Source: an uncultured Desulfovibrio sp. (GTDB taxonomy: Bacteria > Desulfobacterota > Desulfovibrionia > Desulfovibrionales > Desulfovibrionaceae). From it: a stretch of 12,088 bases of DNA. The position numbers and the translations under genes were made by a program. The stretch lies in assembly GCA_900550745.1 (NCBI GenBank), contig URTO01000022.1, forward strand, positions 1 to 12,088. The letters run 5' to 3'. Positions 1-7,119 of this stretch are shown here, in pieces (position 1 is the first letter of the stretch; the number at the start of each line of letters is the position of its first letter). The notes under the pieces were generated by a model. It had not been told where the DNA came from. It saw only the letters and a list, made by a program, of their open reading frames with translations, and did not search any database.

Positions 1-73
1 GTCAACCTGGCCTCCCCGGTAAGCCCGCCAGCCTGATTTTCCTCCTATCCGACTGTAGATACGTTTGAAAAAA

Positions 74-1822
74 TTATTTGTGGGCGATTTCCACGAGGCC
101 GATCTTATACCGCTGCGCTTTCCTGACGATGGTGGACTGGCTGACTTTGAGCCGCCGGGCGGCCTTGTAGGTACTGCCGGTTTCGGTGAGCGCGGCCATG
201 ATCATGTTGCGCTCCAGTTCGGCGACGGCCTCGCGCATGGGCTGGCGGAAGGAGACGCCGCCCTGGGGGAGGGGCGACTGGGCCTGCATATATTGAGGGA
301 GATCCTGCATGGTGATGGTTTCTTCCTCGCTCATGGTCGCCAGCGACTGCACGAGGGCGCGGAGCTCGCGGACGTTACCCGGCCAGCGGTAGGTCAGGAA
401 GCAGTTCAGCACCTGCGGATCGAAATTTTTTTGCAGCCCGTTTTTCTTGATGATCTCCTGCAAGAAATGCATGGCGAGGACGGGGATGTCGTCCGGCCGT
501 TCCCGCAGCGGAGGGATTTCCACGGTCAGCACCCGGAGGCGGTAGAAGAGGTCTTCGCGGAACTGCCCCGAAGCGGCCATGTCCGCCAGCGGCTTGTTGG
601 TCGCGGCGATGACCCGCACGTCCACGGTGATGGGCTTGGTCCCCCCGACCCGGTGGAAGGGGTGCCCGTCGAGCACTTGCAGCAGCTTGGCCTGCATGGG
701 GAGGGGGAGCTCGCCGATTTCGTCAAGGAGGAGGGTTCCCTTGTGGGCCAGCTCGAACATGCCGGGCTTGCCGCTTTTGGCCGCGCCGGTGAAGGCGCCT
801 TTTTCGTAGCCGAACAGTTCGGATTCCATAAGCGACATGGGGATGGCCCCGCAGTTCACCGCGATGAACGGTTCGGCGCTGCGCTGGCTCATGTCGTGGA
901 TGGCCTTGGCCGTCAGCGTCTTGCCGGTTCCGGTCTCTCCGAGGATGAGGGTGATGGCTTCGGTGCGGGCGGCTTTGGAGGCTTCCTTGCGCAGGCGGCG
1001 CATGGGGGCGCTGTGCCCGACGAACCCGGCGTCCATTTCGGTTTGAAGGTTCTCCAGGCGTGCTTTGTAGGCGAGGGTTTCCATCTCCAGATCGGTGAGC
1101 TTCCGCTGGAGGGTTTCCAGCTCGGTCATGTCGCGGATGGAGGCGATGACCCGCCACACGTTGCCCTTTTCGTCAAAAATGGGCGTGCTGGTGTTCAGGC
1201 AGCGCTTGCCGTTGGAATAGTCGTCGAACATGGTGACCGCGCGTTTTTCGATGAGCGCGCGCAGGGTGACGCAGGTTTCAAAGCGCCCCTTGTGCATGGG
1301 TTCGGTCACATGCTTGCCGATGACTTCCTCGGCGCGCAGCCCGGCGATGCGCTCCATCGCCTTGTTGACGCGCAGGGTGATGCCGTCGGAGTCGATGACC
1401 CAGATGCCGTCGTGGATGGAGTCGAGCAGGACGGTCAGCTCCTGCCAAGGCAGTTCGGCCACCCGGTTGATCTGATCGACCGGGATTTTTGACATTGTGA
1501 TAAGGCGAACTTGCTCGCCGTCCGCGGAATCGCCGGCGGAAGCGCTTTTCCAGCGGATGATGTACATGGAACCCTCTTTGTGGTGGGCGATCAGCTCGCC
1601 TCCGTGGGGTTCGCTCAGGCTTTCCTCCACTTCATCAAATCCGCATCGCGTCAGGCGGGGCAAAAGAGGCTCGTCATCAGCCCGTCCGGGAGAAAGTTTG
1701 AGTATTTCTCCCAACATATTGTTTATAAATATTAAATTCCATGTGTCCCCGCGGCATATTCCGGCGGCGACGAGTTCGTTTTGATGGAGGATGTGATCGC
1801 AAAAGGCGGGCTGTGGCGTCAT
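74..1822 (-). CDS. Sigma-54-dependent PAS/AAA+ transcriptional activator, probable regulator of taurine genes
   Basis: One-component enhancer-binding protein, 582 aa, expected to remodel RpoN-RNA polymerase at a -24/-12 promoter. Visible parts: an N-terminal region of unknown fold (1-120), a PAS-type sensor (about 125-235, starting near SIHDGIWVIDSDG), a short coiled-coil linker (236-262), and the AAA+ domain with Walker A GETGTGKT (295-302), the sigma-54-contacting GAFTGA loop (342-347), Walker B LLLDEIGE (364-371) and the FREDLFYRL arginine-finger region (421-429). The C-terminal helix-turn-helix (about 545-573, SQSTIVRK) resembles the TyrR-type variant more than classical Fis. There is no receiver domain, so it probably senses a small molecule directly. 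The start is supported by GAGAGG 7 nt upstream. It diverges from ald, whose promoter is sigma-54 type, so control of the taurine genes is the natural inference; the ligand is unknown. TTTTTT follows the stop directly, but the hairpin before it is weak. Positions 1-73 hold no recognisable gene. Confidence 0.93.
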   Translation of the reverse strand: MTPQPAFCDHILHQNELVAAGICRGDTWNLIFINNMLGEILKLSPGRADDEPLLPRLTRCGFDEVEESLSEPHGGELIAHHKEGSMYIIRWKSASAGDSADGEQVRLITMSKIPVDQINRVAELPWQELTVLLDSIHDGIWVIDSDGITLRVNKAMERIAGLRAEEVIGKHVTEPMHKGRFETCVTLRALIEKRAVTMFDDYSNGKRCLNTSTPIFDEKGNVWRVIASIRDMTELETLQRKLTDLEMETLAYKARLENLQTEMDAGFVGHSAPMRRLRKEASKAARTEAITLILGETGTGKTLTAKAIHDMSQRSAEPFIAVNCGAIPMSLMESELFGYEKGAFTGAAKSGKPGMFELAHKGTLLLDEIGELPLPMQAKLLQVLDGHPFHRVGGTKPITVDVRVIAATNKPLADMAASGQFREDLFYRLRVLTVEIPPLRERPDDIPVLAMHFLQEIIKKNGLQKNFDPQVLNCFLTYRWPGNVRELRALVQSLATMSEEETITMQDLPQYMQAQSPLPQGGVSFRQPMREAVAELERNMIMAALTETGSTYKAARRLKVSQSTIVRKAQRYKIGLVEIAHK

Positions 1823-1846
1823 GGAAGAACCTCTCTAATGCAACTA

Positions 1847-1860
1847 TGCATCATGATGCA
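1847..1860. promoter_or_regulatory. Perfect 14-bp palindrome, candidate enhancer site for the sigma-54 activator
   Basis: TGCATCATGATGCA is its own reverse complement. It lies 25 bp upstream of the regulator start codon and about 130 bp upstream of the -24 element of the ald promoter, the usual range for an upstream activator sequence contacted by DNA looping. Its closeness to the regulator gene also allows autoregulation. No second perfect copy is present; a looser TGCAT half-site occurs near 1908. The AT-rich stretch at 1944-1978 between palindrome and promoter could help bending, but I see no clear IHF consensus in it. Binding is inferred, not shown. Confidence 0.5.
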
Positions 1861-1987
1861 AAATTAACTCGAACATTCCTATGATTCATCGGCAAGTGAT
1901 TCGAGACTGCATTGACCCCAAAAAGGCCTGAAAAGGGCGCTTTTAAAAACTATAATAAAAATATTATGTTATGATGTTTGGGAAAAA

Positions 1988-2003
1988 TGGAACGCTAGTT
2001 GCT
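1988..2003 (+). promoter_or_regulatory. Sigma-54 (-24/-12) promoter for ald-tpa-sarD
   Basis: TGGAAC-GCTAG-TTGCT matches the RpoN consensus TGGCACG-N4-TTGCW with one mismatch in the -24 half and the required GG-N10-GC spacing (GG 1989-1990, GC 2001-2002). The expected transcription start is near 2014, giving a leader of about 66 nt before ald. The divergent neighbour encodes an enhancer-binding protein with an intact GAFTGA loop, so promoter and activator are consistent with each other. Confidence 0.85.
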
Positions 2004-2014
2004 ATAAAGAGGGC

Positions 2015-2089
2015 ATGGAGTACAACCCCACCCTGAATTTCAAAACGTACTTCAACATACTGCTCTCGGAGGCACTCAAATGCGTGTAG
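2015..2089 (+). CDS. Possible 24-aa leader ORF overlapping the ald start
   Basis: An ATG at 2015 opens a 24-codon frame (MEYNPTLNFKTYF..., ending LKCV) whose TAG at 2087-2089 overlaps the first codons of ald in another frame. GAGG lies at 2009-2012, but the expected sigma-54 transcription start (about 2014) would leave this site outside the mRNA, so translation would have to be leaderless or come from another promoter. It may be chance. I know of no homologue. Confidence 0.2.
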   Translation: MEYNPTLNFKTYFNILLSEALKCV

Positions 2090-3201
2090 GTATCCCCACC
2101 GAAATCAAAGTTCAGGAATTCCGCGTTGGCATCACCCCCGCTGGCGTTCATGCCCTTAAAGAAGCCGGTCACACCGTCCTCGTGCAGAAGGGCGCCGGCC
2201 TCGGCAGCATGATCACCGACGAAGAATACGTTGCCGCCGGTGCTCAGATCGTTGATACCGCCAAGGAATGCTGGGATTGCGACATGGTCGTGAAAGTGAA
2301 GGAACCTCTGGCTCCTGAATACGACCTGTTCCACGAAGGCCTGATCCTCTACACCTACCTGCACCTTGCTCCGGAACCGGCCCTGACCAAGGCTCTTCTC
2401 GACAAGAAGGTTATCGGTATCGCTTACGAAACCGTGCAGCTCGACAACGGTTTCCTTCCCCTCCTCGCCCCCATGTCCGAAATCGCCGGCCGCATGGCCA
2501 CTCAGGTGGGCGCCCAGATGCTGACCAAGATTGAAGGCGGCATGGGCCTCCTGATGGGCGGCACCGCTGGCGTGCAGGCCGCTCACGTCGTCATCGTGGG
2601 TGCCGGTACCGTGGGTCTCTCCGCCGCCAAGGTTGCCATGGGCATGGGCGCTCGCGTGACCATCCTCGACAGCAACCTCTTCCGCCTGCGTCAGATCGAC
2701 GACCTGTACGGCGGTCGTATCCAGACCCTGGCCTCCAACGCCTTCAACATCGCCGCCGCTGTGAAGGAAGCCGACCTCCTCGTGGGTTCCGTCCTCATCC
2801 CCGGCGCCCTGACCCCGAAACTGGTCACCGAAGCCATGGTGAAGACCATGAAGAAGGGCTCTGCCATTGTTGACGTCGCCATCGACCAGGGCGGTTGCAT
2901 CGAAGTGACCGCGAAGCACGGCGCCACCTACCATGACAACCCGACCTTCATGTATGAAGGCATCGTGTGCTACTCCGTGGGCAACATGCCCGGCGCCGTG
3001 GCCCGCACCTCCACCTTCACTCTGACCAACGCCACCATGCCTTACATGATCGATCTGGCCAACAAGGGCTGGAAGAAGGCTTGCCAGGACGACAAGGCTC
3101 TGGCCCGCGGCATCAACACCTATGACGGCAAGGTGTACTTCAAGGGCGTTTCCGATGCTCTCGGTTACGAACTGCATTGCACCTGCGACATCCTGAAGTA
3201 A
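2080..3201 (+). CDS. ald: Alanine dehydrogenase
   Basis: NAD-dependent L-alanine dehydrogenase (alanine + NAD+ + H2O -> pyruvate + NH4+ + NADH), cytosolic, 373 aa, the normal length for the family. Visible family features: N-terminal MRVGIPTEIK-x4-RVGITPAGV with substrate-binding Arg15, Lys74 in VKVKEP, catalytic His95 in YLHLA, Rossmann motif GAGTVG (174-179) with ribose-binding Asp197 at the end of the second strand, and Asp269 in VAIDQGG. The start has GGAGG (2068-2072) 7 nt upstream. In this context it regenerates the pyruvate that Tpa uses as amino acceptor and releases the taurine nitrogen as ammonia, while producing NADH that SarD can consume. It is the first gene after the sigma-54 promoter. 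Codon use is strongly biased (Glu almost always GAA, Lys mostly AAG), as in tpa and sarD, suggesting high expression. Confidence 0.97.
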   Translation: MRVGIPTEIKVQEFRVGITPAGVHALKEAGHTVLVQKGAGLGSMITDEEYVAAGAQIVDTAKECWDCDMVVKVKEPLAPEYDLFHEGLILYTYLHLAPEPALTKALLDKKVIGIAYETVQLDNGFLPLLAPMSEIAGRMATQVGAQMLTKIEGGMGLLMGGTAGVQAAHVVIVGAGTVGLSAAKVAMGMGARVTILDSNLFRLRQIDDLYGGRIQTLASNAFNIAAAVKEADLLVGSVLIPGALTPKLVTEAMVKTMKKGSAIVDVAIDQGGCIEVTAKHGATYHDNPTFMYEGIVCYSVGNMPGAVARTSTFTLTNATMPYMIDLANKGWKKACQDDKALARGINTYDGKVYFKGVSDALGYELHCTCDILK

Positions 3202-3214
3202 GACGTGATTCATG

Positions 3215-3254
3215 ACTGGACCAGTCTCATGTCCGCATGAGACTGGCCAGTTTT
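3215..3254 (+). terminator. Strong hairpin with short T-run between ald and tpa
   Basis: Arms 3215-3231 and 3236-3251 form a 16-bp stem with one bulged A (3220) and a TCCG loop, followed by TTTT (3251-3254). It begins 13 nt after the ald stop. The T-run is short, so partial termination, attenuation or 3'-end stabilisation of the ald message are all possible; full termination would require a separate tpa promoter, and I see no convincing one at 3255-3360. Confidence 0.65.
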
Positions 3255-3348
3255 CCGGTCAAAGTCAAGGGTAAGGGCAGGAACGGCCCATGTGCGCCAA
3301 TTGGTTTTCGCCTTTAACCTTCCTGTGACAATACCATCATTATTTCAT

Positions 3349-3353
3349 GAGGA
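3349..3353 (+). promoter_or_regulatory. Ribosome-binding site fixing the tpa start
   Basis: GAGGA with a 7-nt spacer points to the ATG at 3361. A longer in-frame opening to 3292 has no such site and would add a non-conserved segment, so the shorter start is preferred. Confidence 0.8.
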
Positions 3354-3360
3354 ATGCACC

Positions 3361-4731
3361 ATGACTTACGATAAAGCTGAATTGGTCGCTCTGGACAAAA
3401 AGCACGTTTGGCACCACCTGACCCAGCACAAGAATTTCGAGCCCGCCATCTATGTGAAGGGCGAAGGCATGCGCATCACCGACATCGACGGCAAGACCTA
3501 CATCGACGCCGTGTCCGGCGGCGTGTGGACCGTCAACGTCGGCTATGGCCGCAAGGAAATCGTTGACGCCGTCGCCGCCCAGATGATGGAACTGTGCTAC
3601 TTCGCCAACGGCATCGGCAACGTCCCCACCATCGAATTCTCCAAGAAGCTCATCGAAAAGATGCCCGGCATGAGCCGCGTGTATCTCTCCAACTCCGGTT
3701 CCGAAGCCAACGAAAAGGCTTTCAAGATCGTCCGTCAGATCGGCCAGCTGAAGCACGGCGGCAAGAAGACCGGCATCCTGTATCGTGCCCGTGACTATCA
3801 TGGCACCACCATCGGTACCCTGAGCGCTTGCGGCCAGTTTGAACGTAAAGTTCAGTACGGCCCCTTCGCTCCCGGCTTCTATGAATTCCCCGACTGCGAC
3901 GTTTACCGCTCCAAGTTCGGCGATTGCCCGGATCTCGGCGTGAAGATGGCCAAGCAGCTTGAAGAAGTCATCCTGACCGTGGGCCCGGACGAACTCGGCG
4001 GCGTGATCGTGGAACCCATGACCGCCGGCGGCGGCATCCTCGTTCCTCCGGCAGGCTACTATGAAACCATCCGCGAAATCTGCGACAAGTACGGCCTGCT
4101 CCTGATCATGGACGAAGTCGTGTGCGGCCTTGGCCGTACCGGCAAGTGGTTCGGCTACCAGCACTTCAACGTCCAGCCCGACATCGTCACGATGGCCAAG
4201 GGCGTCGCTTCCGGCTACGCTCCCATCTCCTGCACCGTGACGACCGAAGCCGTGTTCCAGGACTTCGTGAACGACCCGGCCGACCACGACGCCTACTTCC
4301 GCGACATCTCCACCTTCGGTGGCTGCACCGCCGGCCCCGCCGCGGCTCTGAAGAACATGGAAATCATCGAGCGCGAAAACCTGCTCGAAAACTGCACGAA
4401 GATGGGCGAACGCCTCATCGAAGGCCTCAAGGGCCTGATGGACAAGCATCCCATCATCGGCGACGTACGCGGCAAGGGCCTCTTTGCCGGTATCGAAATC
4501 GTTAAGGATCGCGCTACGAAGGAACCCATCGCCGAACCCATCGCCAACGCTATGGTCGGCGCCGCCAAGCAGGCCGGCGTGATCATCGGCAAGACCTCTC
4601 GTTCCTTCCGTGAATTCAACAACACCCTGACCCTGTGCCCGGCCCTGATCGCCACCGAAGCCGACATCGACGAAATCGTCGCCGGTATCGACAAGGCGTT
4701 CACCACCGTCGAACAGAAGTTCGGTCTGTAA
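3361..4731 (+). CDS. tpa: Taurine:pyruvate aminotransferase
   Basis: PLP-dependent class III (omega) aminotransferase, 456 aa from the ATG at 3361. It transfers the amino group of taurine to pyruvate, giving sulfoacetaldehyde and alanine, the entry step of taurine dissimilation. Visible: substrate-side DAVSGGVWTVNVGYG (49-63), phosphate-binding SGSEAN (112-117), YHGTT (146-150), the cofactor-contacting Asp251 in IMDEVVCGLGRTGKW, and the Schiff-base lysine Lys280 in TMAKGVASGYAP; STFGGCTAGP (317-326) follows. The fold alone would allow other omega-amino acids. The call to taurine rests on its place between ald and an Fe-dependent aldehyde reductase, the arrangement known from Bilophila wadsworthia, and on the familiar N-terminus. 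Alanine from this reaction is recycled by Ald next door. Strong hairpins lie on both sides of the gene, so its message may be processed separately from its neighbours. Confidence 0.95.
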   Translation: MTYDKAELVALDKKHVWHHLTQHKNFEPAIYVKGEGMRITDIDGKTYIDAVSGGVWTVNVGYGRKEIVDAVAAQMMELCYFANGIGNVPTIEFSKKLIEKMPGMSRVYLSNSGSEANEKAFKIVRQIGQLKHGGKKTGILYRARDYHGTTIGTLSACGQFERKVQYGPFAPGFYEFPDCDVYRSKFGDCPDLGVKMAKQLEEVILTVGPDELGGVIVEPMTAGGGILVPPAGYYETIREICDKYGLLLIMDEVVCGLGRTGKWFGYQHFNVQPDIVTMAKGVASGYAPISCTVTTEAVFQDFVNDPADHDAYFRDISTFGGCTAGPAAALKNMEIIERENLLENCTKMGERLIEGLKGLMDKHPIIGDVRGKGLFAGIEIVKDRATKEPIAEPIANAMVGAAKQAGVIIGKTSRSFREFNNTLTLCPALIATEADIDEIVAGIDKAFTTVEQKFGL

Positions 4732-4742
4732 GAATTGAAAAG

Positions 4743-4769
4743 CCCGATGCCTCCACCGGAGGCATCGGG
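4743..4769 (+). terminator. 12-bp perfect hairpin between tpa and sarD
   Basis: CCCGATGCCTCC and GGAGGCATCGGG pair perfectly around a 3-nt loop; the stem can be extended outward through TGAAA/TTTCA with small bulges. It starts 11 nt after the tpa stop. Only a broken T-rich stretch (ACTTTCATTCT) follows, so it is more likely an attenuator or an mRNA-stabilising 3' structure than a full terminator. No sigma-54 or clear sigma-70 promoter is visible between it and sarD. Confidence 0.5.
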
Positions 4770-4858
4770 ACTTTCATTCTGGAAAACGTCGGCAGGGCAA
4801 GGCAGTGCTTTGTCCTGCTTCGGCATATTGAAGACTTCAACAACGCGAGGATACGACA

Positions 4859-6022
4859 ATGGCTTTTGTGCATTACACCGTCAAGAAGATCGTGCATGGC
4901 CTCGGCGCCATCAAAGAAGCCGCCAACGAAGTGAAGAACCTCAAGGGTTCCAAAGCGTTCATCGTGACCGACCCCGGCTTGGCCAAGATCGGCGTCCAGA
5001 AGCCCCTCGAAGAAGCCCTGACCGCCGGCGGCATCGAATGGAAGCTGTACGCTGAAGCCCAGCTCGAACCCAGCATGGATTCCATCCAGCACTGCACCGA
5101 CGAAGCCAAGGCTTTCGGCGCCGACGTGATCATCGGTTTCGGCGGCGGTTCCGCCCTCGACACCACGAAGGCCGCTTCCGTGCTGCTTTCCAACGAAGGC
5201 CCCATCGACAGGTACTTCGGCATCAATCTGGTTCCGAACCCCTGCATGCCCTCCATCCTGATCCCCACCACAGCCGGCACCGGCTCTGAAATGACCAACA
5301 TTTCCGTGCTCGCCGACACCAAGAACGGCGGCAAGAAGGGCGTTGTTTCCGAATATATGTATGCCGACACCGTCATCCTCGACGCCGAGCTGACCTTCGG
5401 CCTGCCTCCCCGCGTGACCGCCATGACCGGCGTTGACGCTTTCGTGCATGCCATGGAATCCTTCTGCGGCATCGCTGCCACCCCGATCACCGACGCCCTG
5501 AACCTTCAGGCCATGAAGCTGGTCGGCGCCAACATCCGTCAGGCCTATGCCAACGGCAAGAACGCCGCTGCCCGCGACGCCATGATGTACGGTTCCGCCC
5601 TCGCCGGCATGGGCTTCGGCAACACCCAGAACGGCATCATCCATGCCATCGGCACGACCCTGCCCGTGGAATGCCATATCCCCCACGGCCTGGCCATGTC
5701 CTTCTGCGCTCCCTTCAGCGTTGGCTTCAACTACATCGCCAACCCTGAAAAGTACGCCATCGTGGCTGACATCCTGCGCGGCGATGACCGTTCCGGCTGC
5801 ATGAGCGTGATGGATCGCGCCGCCGACGTGGAAGACGCCTTCCGCGACCTGCTGAACGATCTCGACATCGCCACCGGCCTCGTCAACTACGGCGTGAAGC
5901 GTGAAGACCTGCCCGCCTGCGCGGATCGCGCCTTCGCCGCCAAGCGTCTCCTGAACAACAACCCCCGCGCCGCCAGCCGCGACCAGATCCTTGCTCTGCT
6001 CGAAGCCAACTTTGAAGCCTAG
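4859..6022 (+). CDS. sarD: Sulfoacetaldehyde reductase (isethionate-forming), iron-dependent alcohol dehydrogenase family
   Basis: Group III metal-dependent alcohol dehydrogenase, 387 aa, normal family length. Expected reaction: sulfoacetaldehyde + NADH -> isethionate + NAD+. Visible: nucleotide-binding GFGGGSALDTTKA (93-105), PTTAGTGSEMT (136-146), and the metal ligands Asp193 and His197 (GVDAFVHAMES), His262 (IIHAIG) and His276 (HIPHGLAM). The start is supported by GAGG 8 nt upstream. The family has broad aldehyde specificity; the assignment comes from its position after tpa, matching the taurine cluster known from Bilophila wadsworthia, where isethionate then goes to the glycyl-radical enzyme IslA. 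NADH made by Ald balances the NADH used here, so the three-gene module is redox neutral. It has the same GAA/AAG-rich codon bias as ald and tpa and ends just before a strong terminator. Confidence 0.93.
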   Translation: MAFVHYTVKKIVHGLGAIKEAANEVKNLKGSKAFIVTDPGLAKIGVQKPLEEALTAGGIEWKLYAEAQLEPSMDSIQHCTDEAKAFGADVIIGFGGGSALDTTKAASVLLSNEGPIDRYFGINLVPNPCMPSILIPTTAGTGSEMTNISVLADTKNGGKKGVVSEYMYADTVILDAELTFGLPPRVTAMTGVDAFVHAMESFCGIAATPITDALNLQAMKLVGANIRQAYANGKNAAARDAMMYGSALAGMGFGNTQNGIIHAIGTTLPVECHIPHGLAMSFCAPFSVGFNYIANPEKYAIVADILRGDDRSGCMSVMDRAADVEDAFRDLLNDLDIATGLVNYGVKREDLPACADRAFAAKRLLNNNPRAASRDQILALLEANFEA

Positions 6023-6048
6023 TCCTTGGATTTGAGATAAGCCATTGG

Positions 6049-6098
6049 CCGGGGGAGGAAAGGCGCACTGCGCAGTTCCTCCCCCGGTTTCTTCGTTT
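6049..6098 (+). terminator. Rho-independent terminator of the taurine gene group
   Basis: CCGGGGGAGGAA (6049-6060) pairs perfectly with TTCCTCCCCCGG (6076-6087); inside it GCGC-ACT-GCGC can form a second small stem. The T-rich tract TTTCTTCGTTT follows. It begins 26 nt after the sarD stop. Confidence 0.85.
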
Positions 6099-6102
6099 GG
6101 CT

Positions 6103-6256
6103 GTGTCATGGAAAATGGTCGATGCTTTTCCTTGAAGTTCCAGAGGAATAACCAACAAAATGCATTGGCTAGGGTTCCGCCAAGGGGAAAACTGGATAAA
6201 AAGGTTGTATTTCGCCGCGCTGTGGAGATGAAACAATCCCATACTATGACAGAGCC
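6103..6256. repeat. Copy A of a ~150-nt element repeated at 7475-7626
   Basis: This stretch aligns along its length, in direct orientation, with 7475-7626, with only a few small indels. Shared landmarks are GTGTCAT at one end, a 12-nt identical block AGGAATAACCAA (6144-6155) inside a nearly identical 23-nt core, GGAAAAC further on, CATACTATG (shifted between the copies), and GCAGAGCC/ACAGAGCC at the other end. Both copies lie just 3' of a leftward gene (here the nitroreductase) and just right of a G/C-rich hairpin. Function unknown: a structured RNA, a dispersed non-autonomous element or a decayed small gene are all possible. I see no terminal inverted repeats or target duplication. Confidence 0.7.
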
Positions 6257-6259
6257 GAC

Positions 6260-6294
6260 AAAAAAAAGCCCTGAACAGCATTCAGGGCTTTTTT
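6260..6294 (-). terminator. Bidirectional rho-independent terminator after the nitroreductase gene
   Basis: AAAAAAGCCCTGAA pairs perfectly with TTCAGGGCTTTTTT around the 5-nt loop CAGCA. Read leftward, the GC stem is followed by eight T residues, a textbook terminator 30 nt beyond the stop at 6325. Read rightward it also has a T-run, so it would stop read-through from the taurine genes. Confidence 0.93.
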
Positions 6295-6324
6295 GTTTTT
6301 CAGTGATTGGGTATGTACAGCGGC

Positions 6325-7113
6325 TTACTCCACGACAGCCAACCGCACGGGTCTGCGCGGGGGGACACGGGCATACTGGACGGAAGGATACCCGATCATG
6401 AGTCCTCCGCAGATTTTACGGCCTTCGGGGACGGGGATGCCGAGGTCTACGCCGTTGTTGGCGGCGGCGATGACGAAACCGCTCCAGCAAGTCCCGATGC
6501 CGTAGCTGTGCAGGGCAAGTTCCAGATAACTGACGGCGGCGGCACAGTCGATGGCGTTCCACGGCGTGTTGGCGTCGCCGTGCGCGAGGATGAGGGAAGG
6601 GGCCCCCCGGAGGATCGGATCCTGCCCGGCGTGGAAAGCCGACGCCACATGGCGGTATTTTCCGGTGAGCGTCGACATCCAGTCCGCCACGCGCGAGGCG
6701 AGGTCGTGCAGTCTGTCGCGGCCTTCCACCAGCAGCCACGCCACTTCCTCACTGTTGGATGCCGTCGGCGCGTAACGGGCCTCTTCCAGCGCCTTGAGCA
6801 GTACGCTGCGATCGACCGGGTCGTCTTTATACGCGCGGGTGGAACGCCGCGTCTTAAACAGCATGTCGCGTTGCAGGTCGGAAAGGGGAGCGTCTTCGAT
6901 AAGCGGCAGGGAGGAGGGCGCGATATGCTCCAAGGTCAGGGCCGCCTTGGGACAGACGGCGACACAGTGGCCGCACCGGATGCAGCGGGCCAGAGCCCCG
7001 TGCAGGACATCCACGGCCCCATTGGTGCGGCGTCCGAGGATGCGCTGAGGGCATACGCTGATACAGCGTCCGCACCGGATGCAATGATCCTGATTGAGTT
7101 CAAGGGAAGCCAT
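6325..7113 (-). CDS. Ferredoxin-nitroreductase fusion flavoprotein
   Basis: A 262-aa cytosolic protein with an N-terminal 2x[4Fe-4S] ferredoxin domain and a C-terminal nitroreductase-type FMN domain. The cluster cysteines are complete: CIRCGRCISVCP (Cys11, 14, 17, 21) and CIRCGHCVAVCP (Cys44, 47, 50, 54). The flavin domain starts with the FMN-phosphate motif RRSTRAY (89-95), continues with APTASNSEE (115-123) and ILRGAPSLILAH, and ends with GYPSVQYARVPPRRP. Such fusions are common in anaerobes and are thought to pass electrons from low-potential donors to FMN for reduction of nitro- or other electron-poor compounds; the physiological substrate is unknown. The start is supported by AAAGGA 6 nt upstream. 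It stands alone on the minus strand between two copies of the ~150-nt element, converges with sarD, and has a hairpin-rich leader. Confidence 0.92.
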   Translation of the reverse strand: MASLELNQDHCIRCGRCISVCPQRILGRRTNGAVDVLHGALARCIRCGHCVAVCPKAALTLEHIAPSSLPLIEDAPLSDLQRDMLFKTRRSTRAYKDDPVDRSVLLKALEEARYAPTASNSEEVAWLLVEGRDRLHDLASRVADWMSTLTGKYRHVASAFHAGQDPILRGAPSLILAHGDANTPWNAIDCAAAVSYLELALHSYGIGTCWSGFVIAAANNGVDLGIPVPEGRKICGGLMIGYPSVQYARVPPRRPVRLAVVE

Positions 7114-7119
7114 AGGCAG

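Noticed and set aside
65..1492. 475-codon plus-strand frame opposite the sigma-54 regulator
   Set aside because: The minus strand encodes an intact AAA+ regulator with all motifs; the plus-strand translation is low-complexity and has no recognisable domain.
2002..3213. Long open frame antisense to ald (and similar ones antisense to tpa and sarD)
   Set aside because: Glycine/histidine/valine-rich translations without family motifs; they are by-products of the biased codon use in the real genes on the plus strand.
4735..4858. Sigma-54 promoter for sarD (GG-N10-GC near 4795-4812)
   Set aside because: The spacing fits, but most other consensus positions do not; sarD is more simply explained by read-through from tpa.
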